Shown piece after piece: positions 10,887 through 22,268 of a stretch of DNA of 64,000 bases. The stretch lies in the NCBI GenBank assembly GCA_003116875.1, contig BCKT01000003.1, forward strand, positions 375,143 to 439,142, read 5' to 3'. The translations under genes and the position numbers were made by a program. A model generated the notes under the pieces. That model searched no databases. It saw nothing but the letters and a program-made list of their open reading frames with translations, and was not told where the DNA came from. How positions within the stretch are numbered: position 1 is the first letter of the stretch; each line of letters begins with the position of its first letter. The DNA comes from Takashimella koratensis (taxonomy: Eukaryota; Basidiomycota; Tremellomycetes; Trichosporonales; Tetragoniomycetaceae).

Positions 10887-12856
10887 ATGGTCCCTCGTCT
10901 CGCCATCTACGGCGCCCTCTCCACCTCACTCGCGGGCGCCGTCGTCGCTTCCGCACTCAAGTCCCGACCCAACTTTTTCGCTGCCGCAGTCTCCGTCGGC
11001 CGTAGCAGCGGCGCCCTAATCGTGAGCTGCTCCGTAGTCACCACTAACATCTAGGTCTTGGCCAACTTTGCACTCTTCAACGCAATATGTTTCGGGATCG
11101 TCTTCAAGAACATCTTCTTCGGCCGACTGCGCACTGTCGAGTTTGAAGTAAGTCCCCGTCTAGTCCTCGCTGACAATAGCACCTCTTCGAGCGACTATGG
11201 ATATTTCTCACCGAGTCGCTCTTGGCCTTGACCATCTTCCGGTGAGCAAAAGCCTTGGAACTCGCTGACGACAGGGACGACTTTTCTCCCCCCTTCGCAC
11301 TGATGTACGGCGTCCTCGTCTTCCTCAAGTGTTTCCACTGGATCACCGCCGACCGCGTCGACTACGTAAGTTTTCTTCCTATCGCCGCTAACATCAGATG
11401 GACCAAATCCCGCCGCCGGGCCCACCGGTCCTCTTTCACATCCGGATCGTCCTCGTCACTGCCCTCCTCATGCTCTTCGATCTCGTTCTCGTCCTCTACT
11501 CTACCGAATCCATCCTCCTCGACGGCGTATCGGCAATGGTCCTCTTCGCATCGGAGTTCACAATCCTCCTCGCCTCCATCTCCGGCACGACAGCGAGGTA
11601 CATTGTCAACCTGGTGGATCTTCGTCGAGCCCGAGGCCGAGCTGACGCTCCGTCATGGGAAGAAAAGTCCATGTACATGTTCTACATCGACTTGGGTGTT
11701 GGTGAGTCCTCGTTGGCTTCTTAGCTGATACAAGACTTTGCAAAACTTCTCACCTACCTCACCTTCTTCATCGTCATCCTCCTCAACTACGGCCTACCCA
11801 TCCACATCCTACGCGACGTGTACATGACCATGAGATCGTTCCTGTCTCGCTGCTCGGATCTGCTACGGTACCGCCGAGCCACGCGCAACATGGACGCATT
11901 GTATCCAAACGCATCGCAGGAGGAGATGGAGTCGTTGGCGGATCGGACATGCATCATCTGTCGAGAAGAGATGGCCGTGTTGGCGGAACCAGCCAACGAG
12001 GGTCCCAACGAGACGCCAAAGAAACTCCAATGTGGTCATGTGTTCCACTTTCACTGCCTTCGAAGCTGGCTCGAGCGTCAACAGAGTTGTCCCACTTGGT
12101 AAGTCTAGTCTGGTCCTCGCTAACAACAGCCGCCGAGACGTGCTTCACCAGCCTAGGCGACCTGCTCCCCCCGCCCCTGGTGCCGTCCCCATTCCTCCTC
12201 GAGCCCAAGCCGAGGCTGCTCCAGAACCCCCCTTCCGATCCCTCTACGACGAGTACTTCCGTCAACCCGCTCCCAATGATGACGCGCCCATCGTCAACGC
12301 CCCCAATCCACCGCCCGAGGCCGACACGGAGGTACAGCGCTCGATCTGGGGTGCGCCGATTGTCCCGGGCCAGTTCTTCGCTCAACCCCTAGGTGCGGCC
12401 CCTCGCCTCCCAGGCCCGTCGCGATACACTGGACCGTCACCAACGCCCGGACCTTCGCGAGTGCCGCCCTCGGGTTCATCCACTCCGTTCACCTCTCAGC
12501 CTCCCGTTGTTTTCCGACCAACGTCAACTTCAACCTCAGTTACAGACGAGAACGATGCTCGACGAGCAGCGGCCGACGCAGCGCTTCGACGTCTCCACAT
12601 GCCCACAGATAAGGGCAAAGCGAAAGAGAGCCCAAGTCCACATCCTTACCTTGAACCTCTGGGCCTACCTCCTCCACATCCTCGACTATCATCGATAACC
12701 CTCCCTCGACGGCCGGATACTCCCGAAGGAACGCGGGAAGCACTCGAGGATAGGCTCAAGTTGCTGCGAGAGGTCGACGGGGTCGTGCATTCGCTAGTAG
12801 GCGAGTTGAGCAAAGTGCAGTCAACGTGGAAGAACGAGGACGAGTCTGTAGAATAG
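10887..12856 (+). CDS. HRD1: HRD1/synoviolin-type ER membrane RING E3 ubiquitin ligase
   Basis: Core ubiquitin ligase and channel component of ER-associated degradation. The N-terminal half is a multi-span membrane domain (LANFALFNAICFGIVFKN, LWIFLTESLLALTIF, GVLVFLKCFHWITADRVDY, LVTALLMLFDLVLVLYST, YLTFFIVILLNYGLPIHILRD). It is followed by a RING-H2 finger: CIICREEM, then LQCGHVFHFHCLRSWLERQ and SCPTCRRDV. The Pro-rich C-terminal tail is about 230 residues. Introns are uniformly 31-33 nt, for example the one splitting the last RING cysteine codon at about 12101-12130 (branch CTAAC). The start at 10887 (CGCCATGG) is well placed. The KCFHWITADRVDY block is diagnostic for HRD1 over other RING membrane proteins. 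Confidence 0.93.
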
Positions 12857-12949
12857 ATGTATTTAATTGCCTGCCCACATGCCCACTCTCCTTTGTGCAA
12901 TCCATTGTCCTGATTCATCCGATATAAAATGATAAACTCTATCAATGAA

Positions 12950-14699
12950 ATGGCGCAATCTCAACTTGAACATTTCACCCACTTTCTCATGGAAGAGGTT
13001 ACACGAGTCGCAGTGATCGGGGCCGGGGCAGCTGGACTCGTCCAGATCAAACAACTGGTCGATGCGTTTAACCGACCCAACACGCCCCGCCTCGAGCTGG
13101 TATGCTTTGAATCGCGGGCCAATGTCGGAGGGACTTGGTGAGTCCTTATCTGACTTGCGCTAACGGCAGGAACATTGATCTACACCCAAGAGAGTTCCTC
13201 CGCAAGACCGTTGAAGTAGATGGCAAGGACGTGACGTATCTGTACCCTCCTAAGGGACAAAACCCGAGTCCACTGTACGAAGGGTTGAGGACTAACCTCC
13301 CTCATGTAGGTCATGTCGAGACCTGGGCTAACGGTAGGATCTTATGAGCTTTCGGGGGTTTCCATTCCCCAACGCTGAAACCATCCCGACTTTCCCAGAT
13401 GGACGTGAGTGGAGTCTTGGCTGAGCTGACAGAAGCGACGGTACTTGCCTACCTCGAAGCATATGCGGGCGCGTTCGGACTGCGGGAGTATGTCCGGTTT
13501 GAAACGAGGGTGGAGAGGTTATACAAGGCCGACAAATGGGTGGTCGAGTCCGTTGGACCGGAAGGGAAGAAGGAAGAGATCTTCGACTACGTATCTATCG
13601 CGAATGGACACTACAGCGACTCCTGGGTCCCTGATATGCCAGGTCTAGGGTGAGTCGAACATGTTACGGATTCTGACGCCAGCTCGTTTCCCGGGAAAGT
13701 GTTGCATTCTCGAGAATACCGCCGACCGTCCGAGTTCACGGGTCGAACGGTTCTCGTCGTTGGGAACTTTGCCTCGGGGTCGGATGTCGCTCGCCAACTT
13801 GCTTCGATGAATGAGGACTACTCGCCCTCTGGGCGCGCACTCACCGCCGATCCCGCTCACGCTTACACTAAGATCTACCAGTCATCATCCGCTGGGAGCT
13901 CTCTCCTCTCCGGCTCGACCGCCGGATGGAAATTCCATATCCACCCTTGCCCGCTCATCTCTCACTTTGAACCGCCTTCCCTCGCACACCCCAGGGGCAA
14001 GATCGTCTTCTCATCCTTGCCCGAATCGCACGACCCCATCGACGACGTCGACGTTGTTATCTATGCGACAGGCTACAACTTTGCTTACCCCTTCTGTAAA
14101 GCCACCGACGAGCCGTGGAAATCCACCGGAATCCTTGATGGCGTGATCAGTCCCGCGGAGAGAGAGGGTGGAGACGACTGGGAAGTGGGAGGTGTCAAGG
14201 GGTTGGGAATGAAGGGGTTGGACGAGTTGATGCTGTTTCTCCAAGGGGATAGGACCGTTGCCTTCCCAGCGCTACGTAAGTGCTGATATGACCAAGCTAA
14301 CATGCAGCATACCAGGTCGTTCCATTCCCCCTTTCCGAGGTCCAGGGCCGTCTCTGTGCATTGCTCTGGGCCGGCCTCCTCCCTTCCTTCCCGGCGCACC
14401 CCCGACTCCCGCCCAACCCCAACAACCCATTCTTCACTCCCCCTCCCACGGCACCTGGTACCCCCGGCCCCGGCTCCGCAGATACCCCACCACCCCAGCC
14501 CTCCACTCTCCGCACCGTCTTCACCCTTCGCCAGAAACTCGTCTTTGTCAACCCCTACGAATGGACATATGAAGAGTTCCTCATGAGCCTGATGAGTGAA
14601 GCTGACGGAGATGCGGAAGATCACTGGAAGCGCATCGAACCCTGGCGCAGGGCCAGGAGAGCAGACGCCGACTTGCGCAAGAAGACTTTGGGTTACTAG
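12950..14699 (+). CDS. Flavin-containing monooxygenase (FMO-like)
   Basis: FAD- and NADPH-dependent monooxygenase of the FMO/N-hydroxylating group. The FAD Rossmann motif VAVIGAGAAGLVQIK is followed by ESRANVGGTW, then LRTNLPH and GFPFPNAETIP (the FMO substrate-loop region), the NADPH motif VLVVGNFASGSDVARQL and VIYATGYNF near the C-terminus. Introns are 31-33 nt, with acceptors such as GCTAACGGCAG. Three in-frame Met codons (12929, 12950, 12989) could be the start; all precede the FAD motif. The second glycine motif is GNFASG rather than GxGxSG, so NADPH affinity may be altered. The stop codon lies only 15 bp from the convergent Hikeshi gene. The natural substrate is unknown. Confidence 0.85.
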
Positions 14700-14714
14700 A
14701 TACTAGATGATGCA

Positions 14715-15431
14715 TTAGTCACGATCAAGAAAAGATGCACTCTTGTCGTTGTCAACTTTGCGCAAAAAGTTGTTATACCACTGTTGAAATACGCTCAATG
14801 GGATAGGCGTCTCAGGTGTCAACTTGACCTCTCCCCCAAACGAGTGCAGGTAGTTGAATAGCTGGGATTAGCAAGATCATTGAGGAGACTAACATTCTTG
14901 ACCACTTTTTCTGCAACTTCGCCCACTTCAACGGGTTTGGAGACTTCTTTGCCCACATTGCCCACTTGCGGGTCGAGAGAAGTGAGCGGAGCAATCTCGA
15001 TACCTAACTGAGCAGGTGCAGATGGGGTGGACGGGTCGATACCGGCAGGGAGATGTGGGCGGACGCGATAGATCGACGATGGCCGGGCGTTGGTCAAGCT
15101 GAGGTCAGCAGGGAAGAGTGTAATCTTACGTTCCAAGAGGGATGTATTCCCGACCAGGCCAAGCAAAGTGTACCGACGCACCATAACCCTCTGGGAAGGG
15201 GACTGAGGTTATTTTGAACGAGGTTGGAACTTACTCGTGCCCAAGAGGAAAACGGTCAAGTGGTTGATCTCATACGGCTGTTCCAAGGGAAAGACGAAAT
15301 GCGTTTCGTCTCTGATATCAGCTGCGATCGAAGGGTTGCTCACATTTGCTGCAAGTTGGTCTGCCTGTGGGTCAGCTACGCCTGAGACGGAGAGCTTACA
15401 CTAGTCTGCCCGCGACGATGGCGCCGAACAT
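14715..15431 (-). CDS. OPI10: Hikeshi/OPI10 family protein (DUF775)
   Basis: Homologue of Hikeshi, the nuclear import carrier for Hsp70 under heat stress, known in yeast as Opi10. The start MFGAIVAGRLVQTN is the classic family N-terminus. It is followed by DETHFVFPLEQPYEINHLTVFLLGT, a TNARPSSIYRV block, QLGIEIAPL, and the C-terminal helix ending PLSVFQQWYNNFLRK. Several short introns lie between these exons (about 32-35 nt). It is convergent with FMO and divergent from the kinase gene, with 570 bp shared upstream sequence. The stop was placed at 14715 by reading through FLDRD. Confidence 0.88.
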
Positions 15432-16001
15432 GATACTCGAAAGGTGAGAGGAGGGACAGAGATACAAAGTGTGAGATGTTGAGTGAACGACCACGGCGAA
15501 GTCACGTGAACATCGCGGTCGATTGCGGGGACCCTGGATACTTTGGCGATGCGGTGCCCGAGCTGACAGACGGCAGCGGCGGCGGTGACGAGGGGAACTA
15601 GGATGTCGGTGACAGCTAGCATACGCCCGAGGCCCCCCTCTGCTTTCTTCTGGGTCAGCTCCGTGCTGTGGGACACGCTGTGGACGCCTAACAAGGTTGC
15701 AGTGGGATCTATCACGTGATGCTGCGCCACTGCGACGCGGGTAAACCATGACGACCAACTTTATGATAACAGCGGCACCCATCTCCAGCAACCTCCTCAT
15801 CTCTACCTCAACCCACCGACAACATCGCAGCCTCCTACGAGCACTCAAGACAACGACCTTTGCAGAGATCACGACACGCCCATCGCCATCCATCCACGCG
15901 TGCTCTATACCCCCTTGCTGCGCTTCTCCGCACTTCCCTCTCACTTCAACACCTACCCTCCGCACCGATCCAGATCGCTTCAACCAACCCCTACCTCACC
16001 C

Positions 16002-17489
16002 ATGCCCTTCACGATGGGGATCAAATCTGAAGTTCGGGACCTCATCCTCACCCAGCCTAAATCCTTCTCAAAAAAGAAAGAGTACAATCTCAAAGAAGAG
16101 CTGGGCCACGGCAGCTTTGGCCGCGTCCTTCGTGCCGTCTGGACTCCTCCTGACGGTAAGGAGAAAAAAGATGTCGCATTAAAGTAGGTCCAAGCTGGAT
16201 CTCAACCTGACACCCAGGATCATCAAGAAATCACTCGTTGTTGATCCGACCGTGGTCACCAGCGAGATCAGTGTGTTGAAAGATCTCGACCACCCGCATA
16301 TTGTTCACCTCTGGGACACGTTTGAGTCTCGAGACAAGTAAGGTTTGGCTCACCCCAGCTGACACCAGGTACTACCTCGCTTTTGAGCTTGCAGTCGGCG
16401 GCGAGTTGTTCGACCGCATCACCGAGCGAGGAAAGTTCACCGAACGGAATGCTATCGACTGCATACGGTAAGTCTCCATCTTTCATCACTAACCTTCAGG
16501 CAAGTCGTGTCCGCTACGGCCTACCTCCACAAACACAAGATCGTTCATCGCGATCTTAAGCCTGAAAACATTCTCTACAAGACACGAGATGTCAATTCCC
16601 CACTTGTCATTGCAGACTTTGGGATCGCAAAACACCTTGAAACGCCAGAAGACCTCGTCTCGGACACTGCGGGCAGTCTCGGTTACGCCGCGCCCGAGGT
16701 CCTGCTCTCCCTCCCACACGGCTTCAAAGTCGACTGCTGGAGCATTGGGTGGGTCTGAACTCTATCTTCGCTAACCCCAGTGTCATCGCATACACCCTTC
16801 TCTGCGGATACTCTCCCTGGCGCAGCTCGGACAAGCAGGGACTCATCAAAGACACCACCGAAGGCAAGATCCGGTTCCATGAAATGTATTGGAAGAAAGT
16901 CAGTCCCACCGCACGGGACTTTGTCAAGGCGATGCTCACGTTCGAGCCCAAGGACCGACCCTCGGCTGAACAAGCACTCCAACATCCCGTAAGTCTTTGT
17001 CTGAACTCGCTGACCTCAGTGGCTCGCGGAGGAAGTAGGCAAAGATGCCGACCTCTCTTCACACATCCGAGATAACTTCAACGCCAAGAAGAAATGGGCA
17101 GATGCCGTTCGAGTAGGTCCGAGTCTGACAACACTGACCCCCAGCTCGTCGCTGCAACCAACGCGTTCCGATCTCTATCCTCTTCCTCATCCACATCCAC
17201 GGGCGCATCCATCCCTGCCGGCGCGATCACACCCCTCTCAGCCACCGACGACGAGGATGGGTCGGATGGCACGTTCCTCACCGCGGATGAAGACGAACCA
17301 GATCACACGCCATCCACCGTCCCTCCTCCCAAACCCGAAGAGACCACAGCTCGCCCGACCGAGAAGAAACCAGTCCTCGACACGGGTGTCAAAGCCCGCG
17401 ACTTCATCCCCGACACCACCGAAGACGACGCCGACAACGAATCATCCCCAACCGATACTCGTCGGGCTTGGCTTCCGAAACTCTGGTAA
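16002..17489 (+). CDS. Ca2+/calmodulin-dependent protein kinase-like Ser/Thr kinase
   Basis: Protein kinase of the CaMK group. The glycine loop LGHGSFGRV is followed by VALKIIKK (catalytic Lys), HRDLKPEN (catalytic loop), DFGIAKHLE (DFG), GYAAPEVL (APE), [17 protein letters not shown] and [15 protein letters not shown]. After the kinase domain, [13 protein letters not shown] is a basic amphipathic stretch in the position of the CaMKI autoinhibitory/calmodulin-binding segment. A disordered acidic tail of about 110 residues follows. The start [11 protein letters not shown] has ATGs at 16002 and 16014; a longer in-frame ATG at 15900 is possible but would add a low-complexity leader. Introns are 31-34 nt. 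Dependence on calmodulin is inferred. Confidence 0.88.
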
Positions 17490-17580
17490 AGGTGAAACCT
17501 GTAACTCTTACTCATGAACAATGTCCGGGCGCTGTTTGTATAGTCCCTTGTATTATGTGTGAAATGTATCCATGTCTTTT

Positions 17581-17957
17581 CTAAGCGGTATCAGGTGTTT
17601 GAGAGAGAACGAGTCGACCAAGAGCGGAAGCGACGTCTTTCTCGGAAAGACCCGACAACGTCGTCTGTGTCTCGGCACCACGTTCTGATATCAGCTTTGA
17701 ATTGGAAAGGGACTCACCGAACCGGGCAAAGGCCCGTGGCTCGACACCGGATGCTTCGCGGATGAGGACCTTGAGATCTGGGTTGGACGCCTTGATGCTA
17801 GGGTACGAGGCTTGGATGAATTGGCTACTAGGCGTTAGTTGCGGCAAGGACGGGGCTGGAGACGGACGCACCGGACGCCAGCAGATGCCTGGGAGGTCTG
17901 GCAGAGGTGGAGACGGATCTCCTTGAGGGCCTTGGGCAACTGTTTGGGGAAGGACAT
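17581..17957 (-). CDS. NDUFA2: NADH:ubiquinone oxidoreductase 10.5 kDa subunit (NDUFA2/B8)
   Basis: Accessory matrix-arm subunit of mitochondrial complex I with a thioredoxin-like L51/S25/CI-B8 fold. Spliced from three exons: MSFPKQLPKALKEIRLHLCQ ... SAGVRSQFIQASYPSIKASN, then LKVLIREASGVEPRAFARF and ERGAETQTTLSGLSEKDV. The introns (about 17835-17872 and 17686-17718) keep the frame. The conserved LIRE...P.ARFE.G.E order and the length near 98 residues fit the family. Convergent with the kinase gene. Confidence 0.88.
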
Positions 17958-18784
17958 GGTGGATGAGGAGGACGAGGAATTGAGGTGAAGAAACGGAGAA
18001 ATGGTTGTAATCACAGGTGAGCCTGAAATTTGTAGGAAAATTGGTTTCAGGGTCAGTATGTGGCACCTGGCCTATTTTGGCGTGAGGAATTCACCGCCGT
18101 CAAAGATACATTATCTCTACATGAATGGCGATGGACGGGCTCGATACATATGCTCTGACTGACTCTTAGAGAAAAACAATCAAAAAAGCTCCTGAACACG
18201 GGAGAGGAATGGTTGTGGGAGGTGACAAGGAAGAGAGGAAATCAGCCGTTCTTGATACTTATATCCGCCGAGCTGCTCAGCTCCCTTTATACGGCTCCAC
18301 AGCCCCACAATGGAGTTGGCTGGAAGGAAGGGGACAAGGGTGGTCTTGCGCGGGGTTGATTCAGGCGCGATCAGACGTGTTTGGGATGTCGGCGAGGGGG
18401 ACGAGCAAGGAAGATGTCAAAGGTGAGTAGCGGAGTCGTGATGATGAGTACTTCTTTTAACCTCTTCAGGCGTGCATCGTAGCCATCGCTGCATAGCGTC
18501 AAGAGCTGGAGCTTATCAGCCCTCACCATTTTGACAATATCAGTTTTTGCGCTCTTTCAGAGCCTTTTGCACGTCGATACTTTGACCCCGTGCGGTTCAC
18601 TTGATCCAACGATGATTCATATGAAGACAACTTGTAATACATACTTCTCAATGTCTATAGACTGTAGACCAAATAAAAGACATGAACCTGCCAAATATGT
18701 ATGAAAAGAGCTGACAAAAGCGCACGATCGCTAGAATAGTAAAACCGGCAATCATGAGTGGAAATCCGTGACTGGGCAGTGACC
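17958..18784. other. Intergenic spacer
   Basis: NDUFA2 promoter side and the downstream region of the first accessory gene. The only open frame of note (18209-18430, plus strand) has no family signature. I see nothing else. Confidence 0.45.
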
Positions 18785-19303
18785 TTAGCCCACTGAAGAG
18801 CAGAGACTTGCATCCTGGTTCGCCTGCAAATCGATTCCCAAGTACATCCCGCCCACGAACAATGCCCCGGCGACCACGCCGTAGAGTGCCGCATCGGTGA
18901 TGGTCGACGGGAGATGCACCGTCGGGAGCGTCACAGTAGGGAAATTAACCGTGGGGATCTGTATGAAAAACGAGTTTGAAATGGTGGAGCGTTCTGGAGG
19001 TTGATGGCGTACTCGAGAGGACCTCATGCCGTCGACATTCTGCCACTCAAGGTTGGGACCGAGATCGAATGTGAGCTCTCGCGCGTAGGTAGAGGTGGCG
19101 ACTGCAGGAGGAAAGTCCGGGAGATCCGATTCTTGGCCGATCGAGGGTCTGTGGGATCCATTGGCGTTGCGCTGCCAAGAACCGTAAGCGGGTGGCTGGC
19201 CTCGACGACTCAGACGACGACTCGTGTGAGTAGATGGGAGAGTATCGGGAGTCGAATGATAGCAAGTCGATGTGCGACTCCAACGGGAGTAGTGAGATGG
19301 CAT
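18785..19303 (-). CDS. Accessory small protein 1 with Gly-rich C-terminal membrane segment
   Basis: Function not recognised. The Met at 19303 (MPSHYSRWS) is taken as start; the frame stays open upstream to 19423. The first 130 residues are polar and Ser/Arg-rich. A short beta-like repeat IPTVNFPTVTLPTVHLP follows, then one hydrophobic segment AALYGVVAGALFVGGMYLG close to the C-terminus, as in a tail-anchored protein. A possible 54-nt in-frame intron lies before the IPTV repeat. It is the first of seven similar minus-strand genes up to 25.9 kb. Confidence 0.45.
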   Translation of the reverse strand: MPSHYSRWSRTSTCYHSTPDTLPSTHTSRRLSRRGQPPAYGSWQRNANGSHRPSIGQESDLPDFPPAVATSTYARELTFDLGPNLEWQNVDGMRSSRVRHQPPERSTISNSFFIQIPTVNFPTVTLPTVHLPSTITDAALYGVVAGALFVGGMYLGIDLQANQDASLCSSVG

Positions 19304-20085
19304 CGTGGGGACAGCTGAGAGGTGAAGCTGAATGCGGTCGGAAAGGAGACGGGGGGAGAGAGCTGGGGAAGAGTGTTGCGATGAGGATGTATTTGGATAA
19401 CGGGGGCCTGGAAATCGAAGCAAGGCTATGAGGAAGGATGAGGGTGGCGTGGATGTTGTGATGGAGTGTGAAGCTGCAGGAGGGGATCAGGAGTTTTGTA
19501 CTGTGGGGAGACTGCAGTGGAACAGATGTTGGTGCGAGCACGGCTCTCTGGGAAGGCAATGGCGCCATGTTTACTCACCAGCGCTTTCCTCGTAAAATCC
19601 CCTTGGGCAAAGCAGATCTCACCCCTCACGAGTCGGAGCGCCACCTTGGCCGAACTAAAAGGACAGGCCGAAAGGTAGGTCAACAAAAGATCGACACCAC
19701 CTGAGCGCGGATCCGTTAGGACAAAACGCCTGGGGGGCAGGGTGGGATGGAAAGGTGGCAAAGGGTGATTTCTCAGTGCTGTCCTATCTGGTCTACTTCG
19801 GTAGTCGATGCTAGTCACGATACTTGGCAACGAGTGGTGGATCTTGATGCCCTATCAGGAAAACGTAGACGAATAAGACTAAGTACATATCTGAATACCC
19901 TCAACTTGACACTCGGACAAAATGTTACAGTAATGATGATATACACAGCTGTTACAGAATGAATTCTGATCTCTGGTTCACTCAAGCCCACCACGAAATC
20001 AACCGTCCGCTCATGAGAAATCCCTAGAAATTCGAGGTTTCATCCATCCTCGACTGGTCTTCTCTTCCCGCGACAATCCCCACGA

Positions 20086-20595
20086 TCAACCCCACCGAGA
20101 AGCACACTGAAACGGTGAAAACAACTCTGGCGTGAGAAAGTCTCTTCTCCGTGTTGCACCATTGGGCAACCGTCGCTCCAATGGAGTTGGTGGTTCGAGC
20201 GGATCGGTGACGTCGTGACCTGCCAAAGGGCTGCTGTGACTTGATGTCATCGAAAGGGGTGAGGGGGGTTTTGGGTCATTAGGAGACACAGGGTCGGGGA
20301 AGGTCAGCGAAGTGTCGAAATGGGGCTCGCCGGGGTCGTCGAAAGGGTTGTCGTCATTTTGCATGGATGCTGAGCCCCCATCGGGCGGCTGGGTGTAAAG
20401 CCAGCCAGCGGCAGTCGTCGTTTGCGGCGTGCCAGGCAAATAATCGTGAGTTGCCGAAGAAGTGGAGTGAATCGGGTTGTCCTCAGTGGCAATACCACTG
20501 AGAAGAAGACATGGCGCGGTGATTTGTGAGTGTTGCGGGGTGTTTAGTAGAGTATATTGACCGGCGGTTCGATATGTATGCGCGACGTGTGGCAC
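20086..20595 (-). pseudogene. Accessory small protein 2, reading frame broken
   Basis: Function not recognised. The open frame is rich in Pro, Ser and Asp (NDDNPFDDPGEPHFDTS, then PSPLSMTSSHSSPL). It ends at 20086 without a membrane segment. In a different frame, just past LTPELFSPF, the sequence encodes a good hydrophobic segment (VVFTVSVCFSVGLIVGIVAG) ending at about 20023. A plausible family start MSSSQ (near 20512) is in that same second frame. Either unrecognised introns join these parts or the gene carries frameshifts. I found no convincing GT-AG pair that restores it. Confidence 0.35.
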
Positions 20596-21042
20596 GGGGG
20601 GATAGATTGAGAGGAGATGGGAGAATGAGGTGGAAGTGGAGCAGGGAGAGCAGCCGGCGTGGATGATGCGCTAGTCAGAGAGAAGGTGGTTGTTGAGGCA
20701 GCAGTGAGTCCTGCTCAGTTGAACAGGGTGATTGACATGTCGAAGTGCTTGTCCGCGCGGCAGGCGAACAAGGCTTTGAGACCCACAAAGCTAGTGGCTT
20801 CGCAGCGAGGTATTCCCAATTATCAAAAGAGAGAGAAAAAAAGGGGGATCCTTTGAGTGTAGATCTGCGATAGCGAAACGCGTAGCCCTTGTGGTCAACT
20901 CGATGAAAGGTGGGTAGGTTGTGTGGGTGCACTCCACATCAATCACGCAACAGTCTGGGTGAGAGCAGTGGTGGGAAGACGAGAGATGACGCTGCATGGC
21001 ACAATGTACGGGAATGCTTCTAAAACGAATCGGGGAACGCCT

Positions 21043-21059
21043 GGGGGGGGGGGGGGGGG
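21043..21059. repeat. G17 homopolymer
   Basis: Seventeen consecutive G residues in the spacer between accessory genes 2 and 3. Runs of this kind are prone to slippage and sequencing error, so the exact length is uncertain. Confidence 0.8.
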
Positions 21060-21173
21060 AAACCATCATCGTGAGGAGATTCACCTGTAATTCGATGCGG
21101 AGGTATAGAGGATGAAACCTTCGGACACCTTGAACTGATTCATCAAAGGGCAGCGACCTCTTCGCGACTCAGG

Positions 21174-21656
21174 CTAACACTGAGCGTTTCTGCCCAAGAT
21201 GTAGCCCACAGACAATCCCAAACCTCCCCCCGCAAGGGCCCCCAAGGTCATGCTGGACACGGAGAGGGTCGACCGCGATCTGCCCGGCGCACCGGCGTTC
21301 CTCGCTGCAGTACCGTAAGGAGGTCGCTGTTCAGCTGTCTGCCAGTCGTCCAACGGGTCGCCATCGAAAGTGGTTGTTGGGCGTGCCCCACGGGTGTGGG
21401 GTGCAGTGGAGGAAGGTCTGGTCGGCGACTGAGAACGGAAGGGATCCTCGTCAGATGCAACCGGGCGATGGGTAGCTGTTGCACCACTCTGGGCTTCCCG
21501 ATCGGCTGGCCAATCACGGGTGGCGGTCTCTTGGGACGTCGGGGTGAACCTCTCCCCAGTCTGAGCGGCGTTCGTGGAGAGATTGGAGTGTCCAGTGATG
21601 GTGTCGCCGGTGGTCGCGGTGTCGCCAATGGCGGCGGAATCGGGGTGGGAAGACAT
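21174..21656 (-). CDS. Accessory small protein 3, tail-anchored type
   Basis: Function not recognised. The 160-residue frame starts MSSHPDSAAIGDTATTG and is Thr/Asp/Pro-rich and disordered over its first 125 residues. It ends in a Gly-rich hydrophobic segment (MTLGALAGGGLGLSVGYILG) followed by only four or five residues. The GLSVGY core is shared with accessory protein 4 (GLSVIGY), which is the best evidence that these neighbours are paralogues. No intron is needed. Confidence 0.5.
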   Translation of the reverse strand: MSSHPDSAAIGDTATTGDTITGHSNLSTNAAQTGERFTPTSQETATRDWPADREAQSGATATHRPVASDEDPFRSQSPTRPSSTAPHTRGARPTTTFDGDPLDDWQTAEQRPPYGTAARNAGAPGRSRSTLSVSSMTLGALAGGGLGLSVGYILGRNAQC

Positions 21657-22268
21657 CGCAAGTCGGGTTCAACTTGCAGAAGTGGTCGAATAAAGTAGGT
21701 CACGTAAGCGAGTAGGGTCCTGAAAAGGTACCGGGGTGTTGGGATGTGAAAGTGGGCTCGATGATGAGTGAAAGCGAAGCTGAAATGGAACTGAATAATG
21801 TCAGCAGGTGGTATGGCAAAGTTGCAAAAGGAAAGGGGAGGGGCATAAGTGGGAAGAGTGGGCTCGACGGGCGGAAAATCACCTGAACTAGGCGTATCAA
21901 TAAGTCTTTTTCTCTAGGCTACTGCATGTCGCCGTGGTGGAGCATGGCCTTCGTTTGAGAAGGGGTAGAAGTGGCTTCGATTGGGGCTGTGCGAGGTGTG
22001 AGCTGGTGGAGTACTCTACCTAATGAATGGTAGGTACGAGGTGGTCCACCAGCAAGGGCATGTCGCCAACCGCGTTGCGCGGTAGGGCCTGTGAGGTGGT
22101 CTCGGCCGAACATGCTTAATACAATAAGAACCGAGTAATCACAAGTGACTACCACGTGCATGAGACTCAGGGAGAGAAGGTACGGCTAACACACTTCTGC
22201 AAGGGTGAAAATGTATATGACCCGACTCTCTCCGAATTCATTCCACATGAGACAAGTGTGTAGACGTA

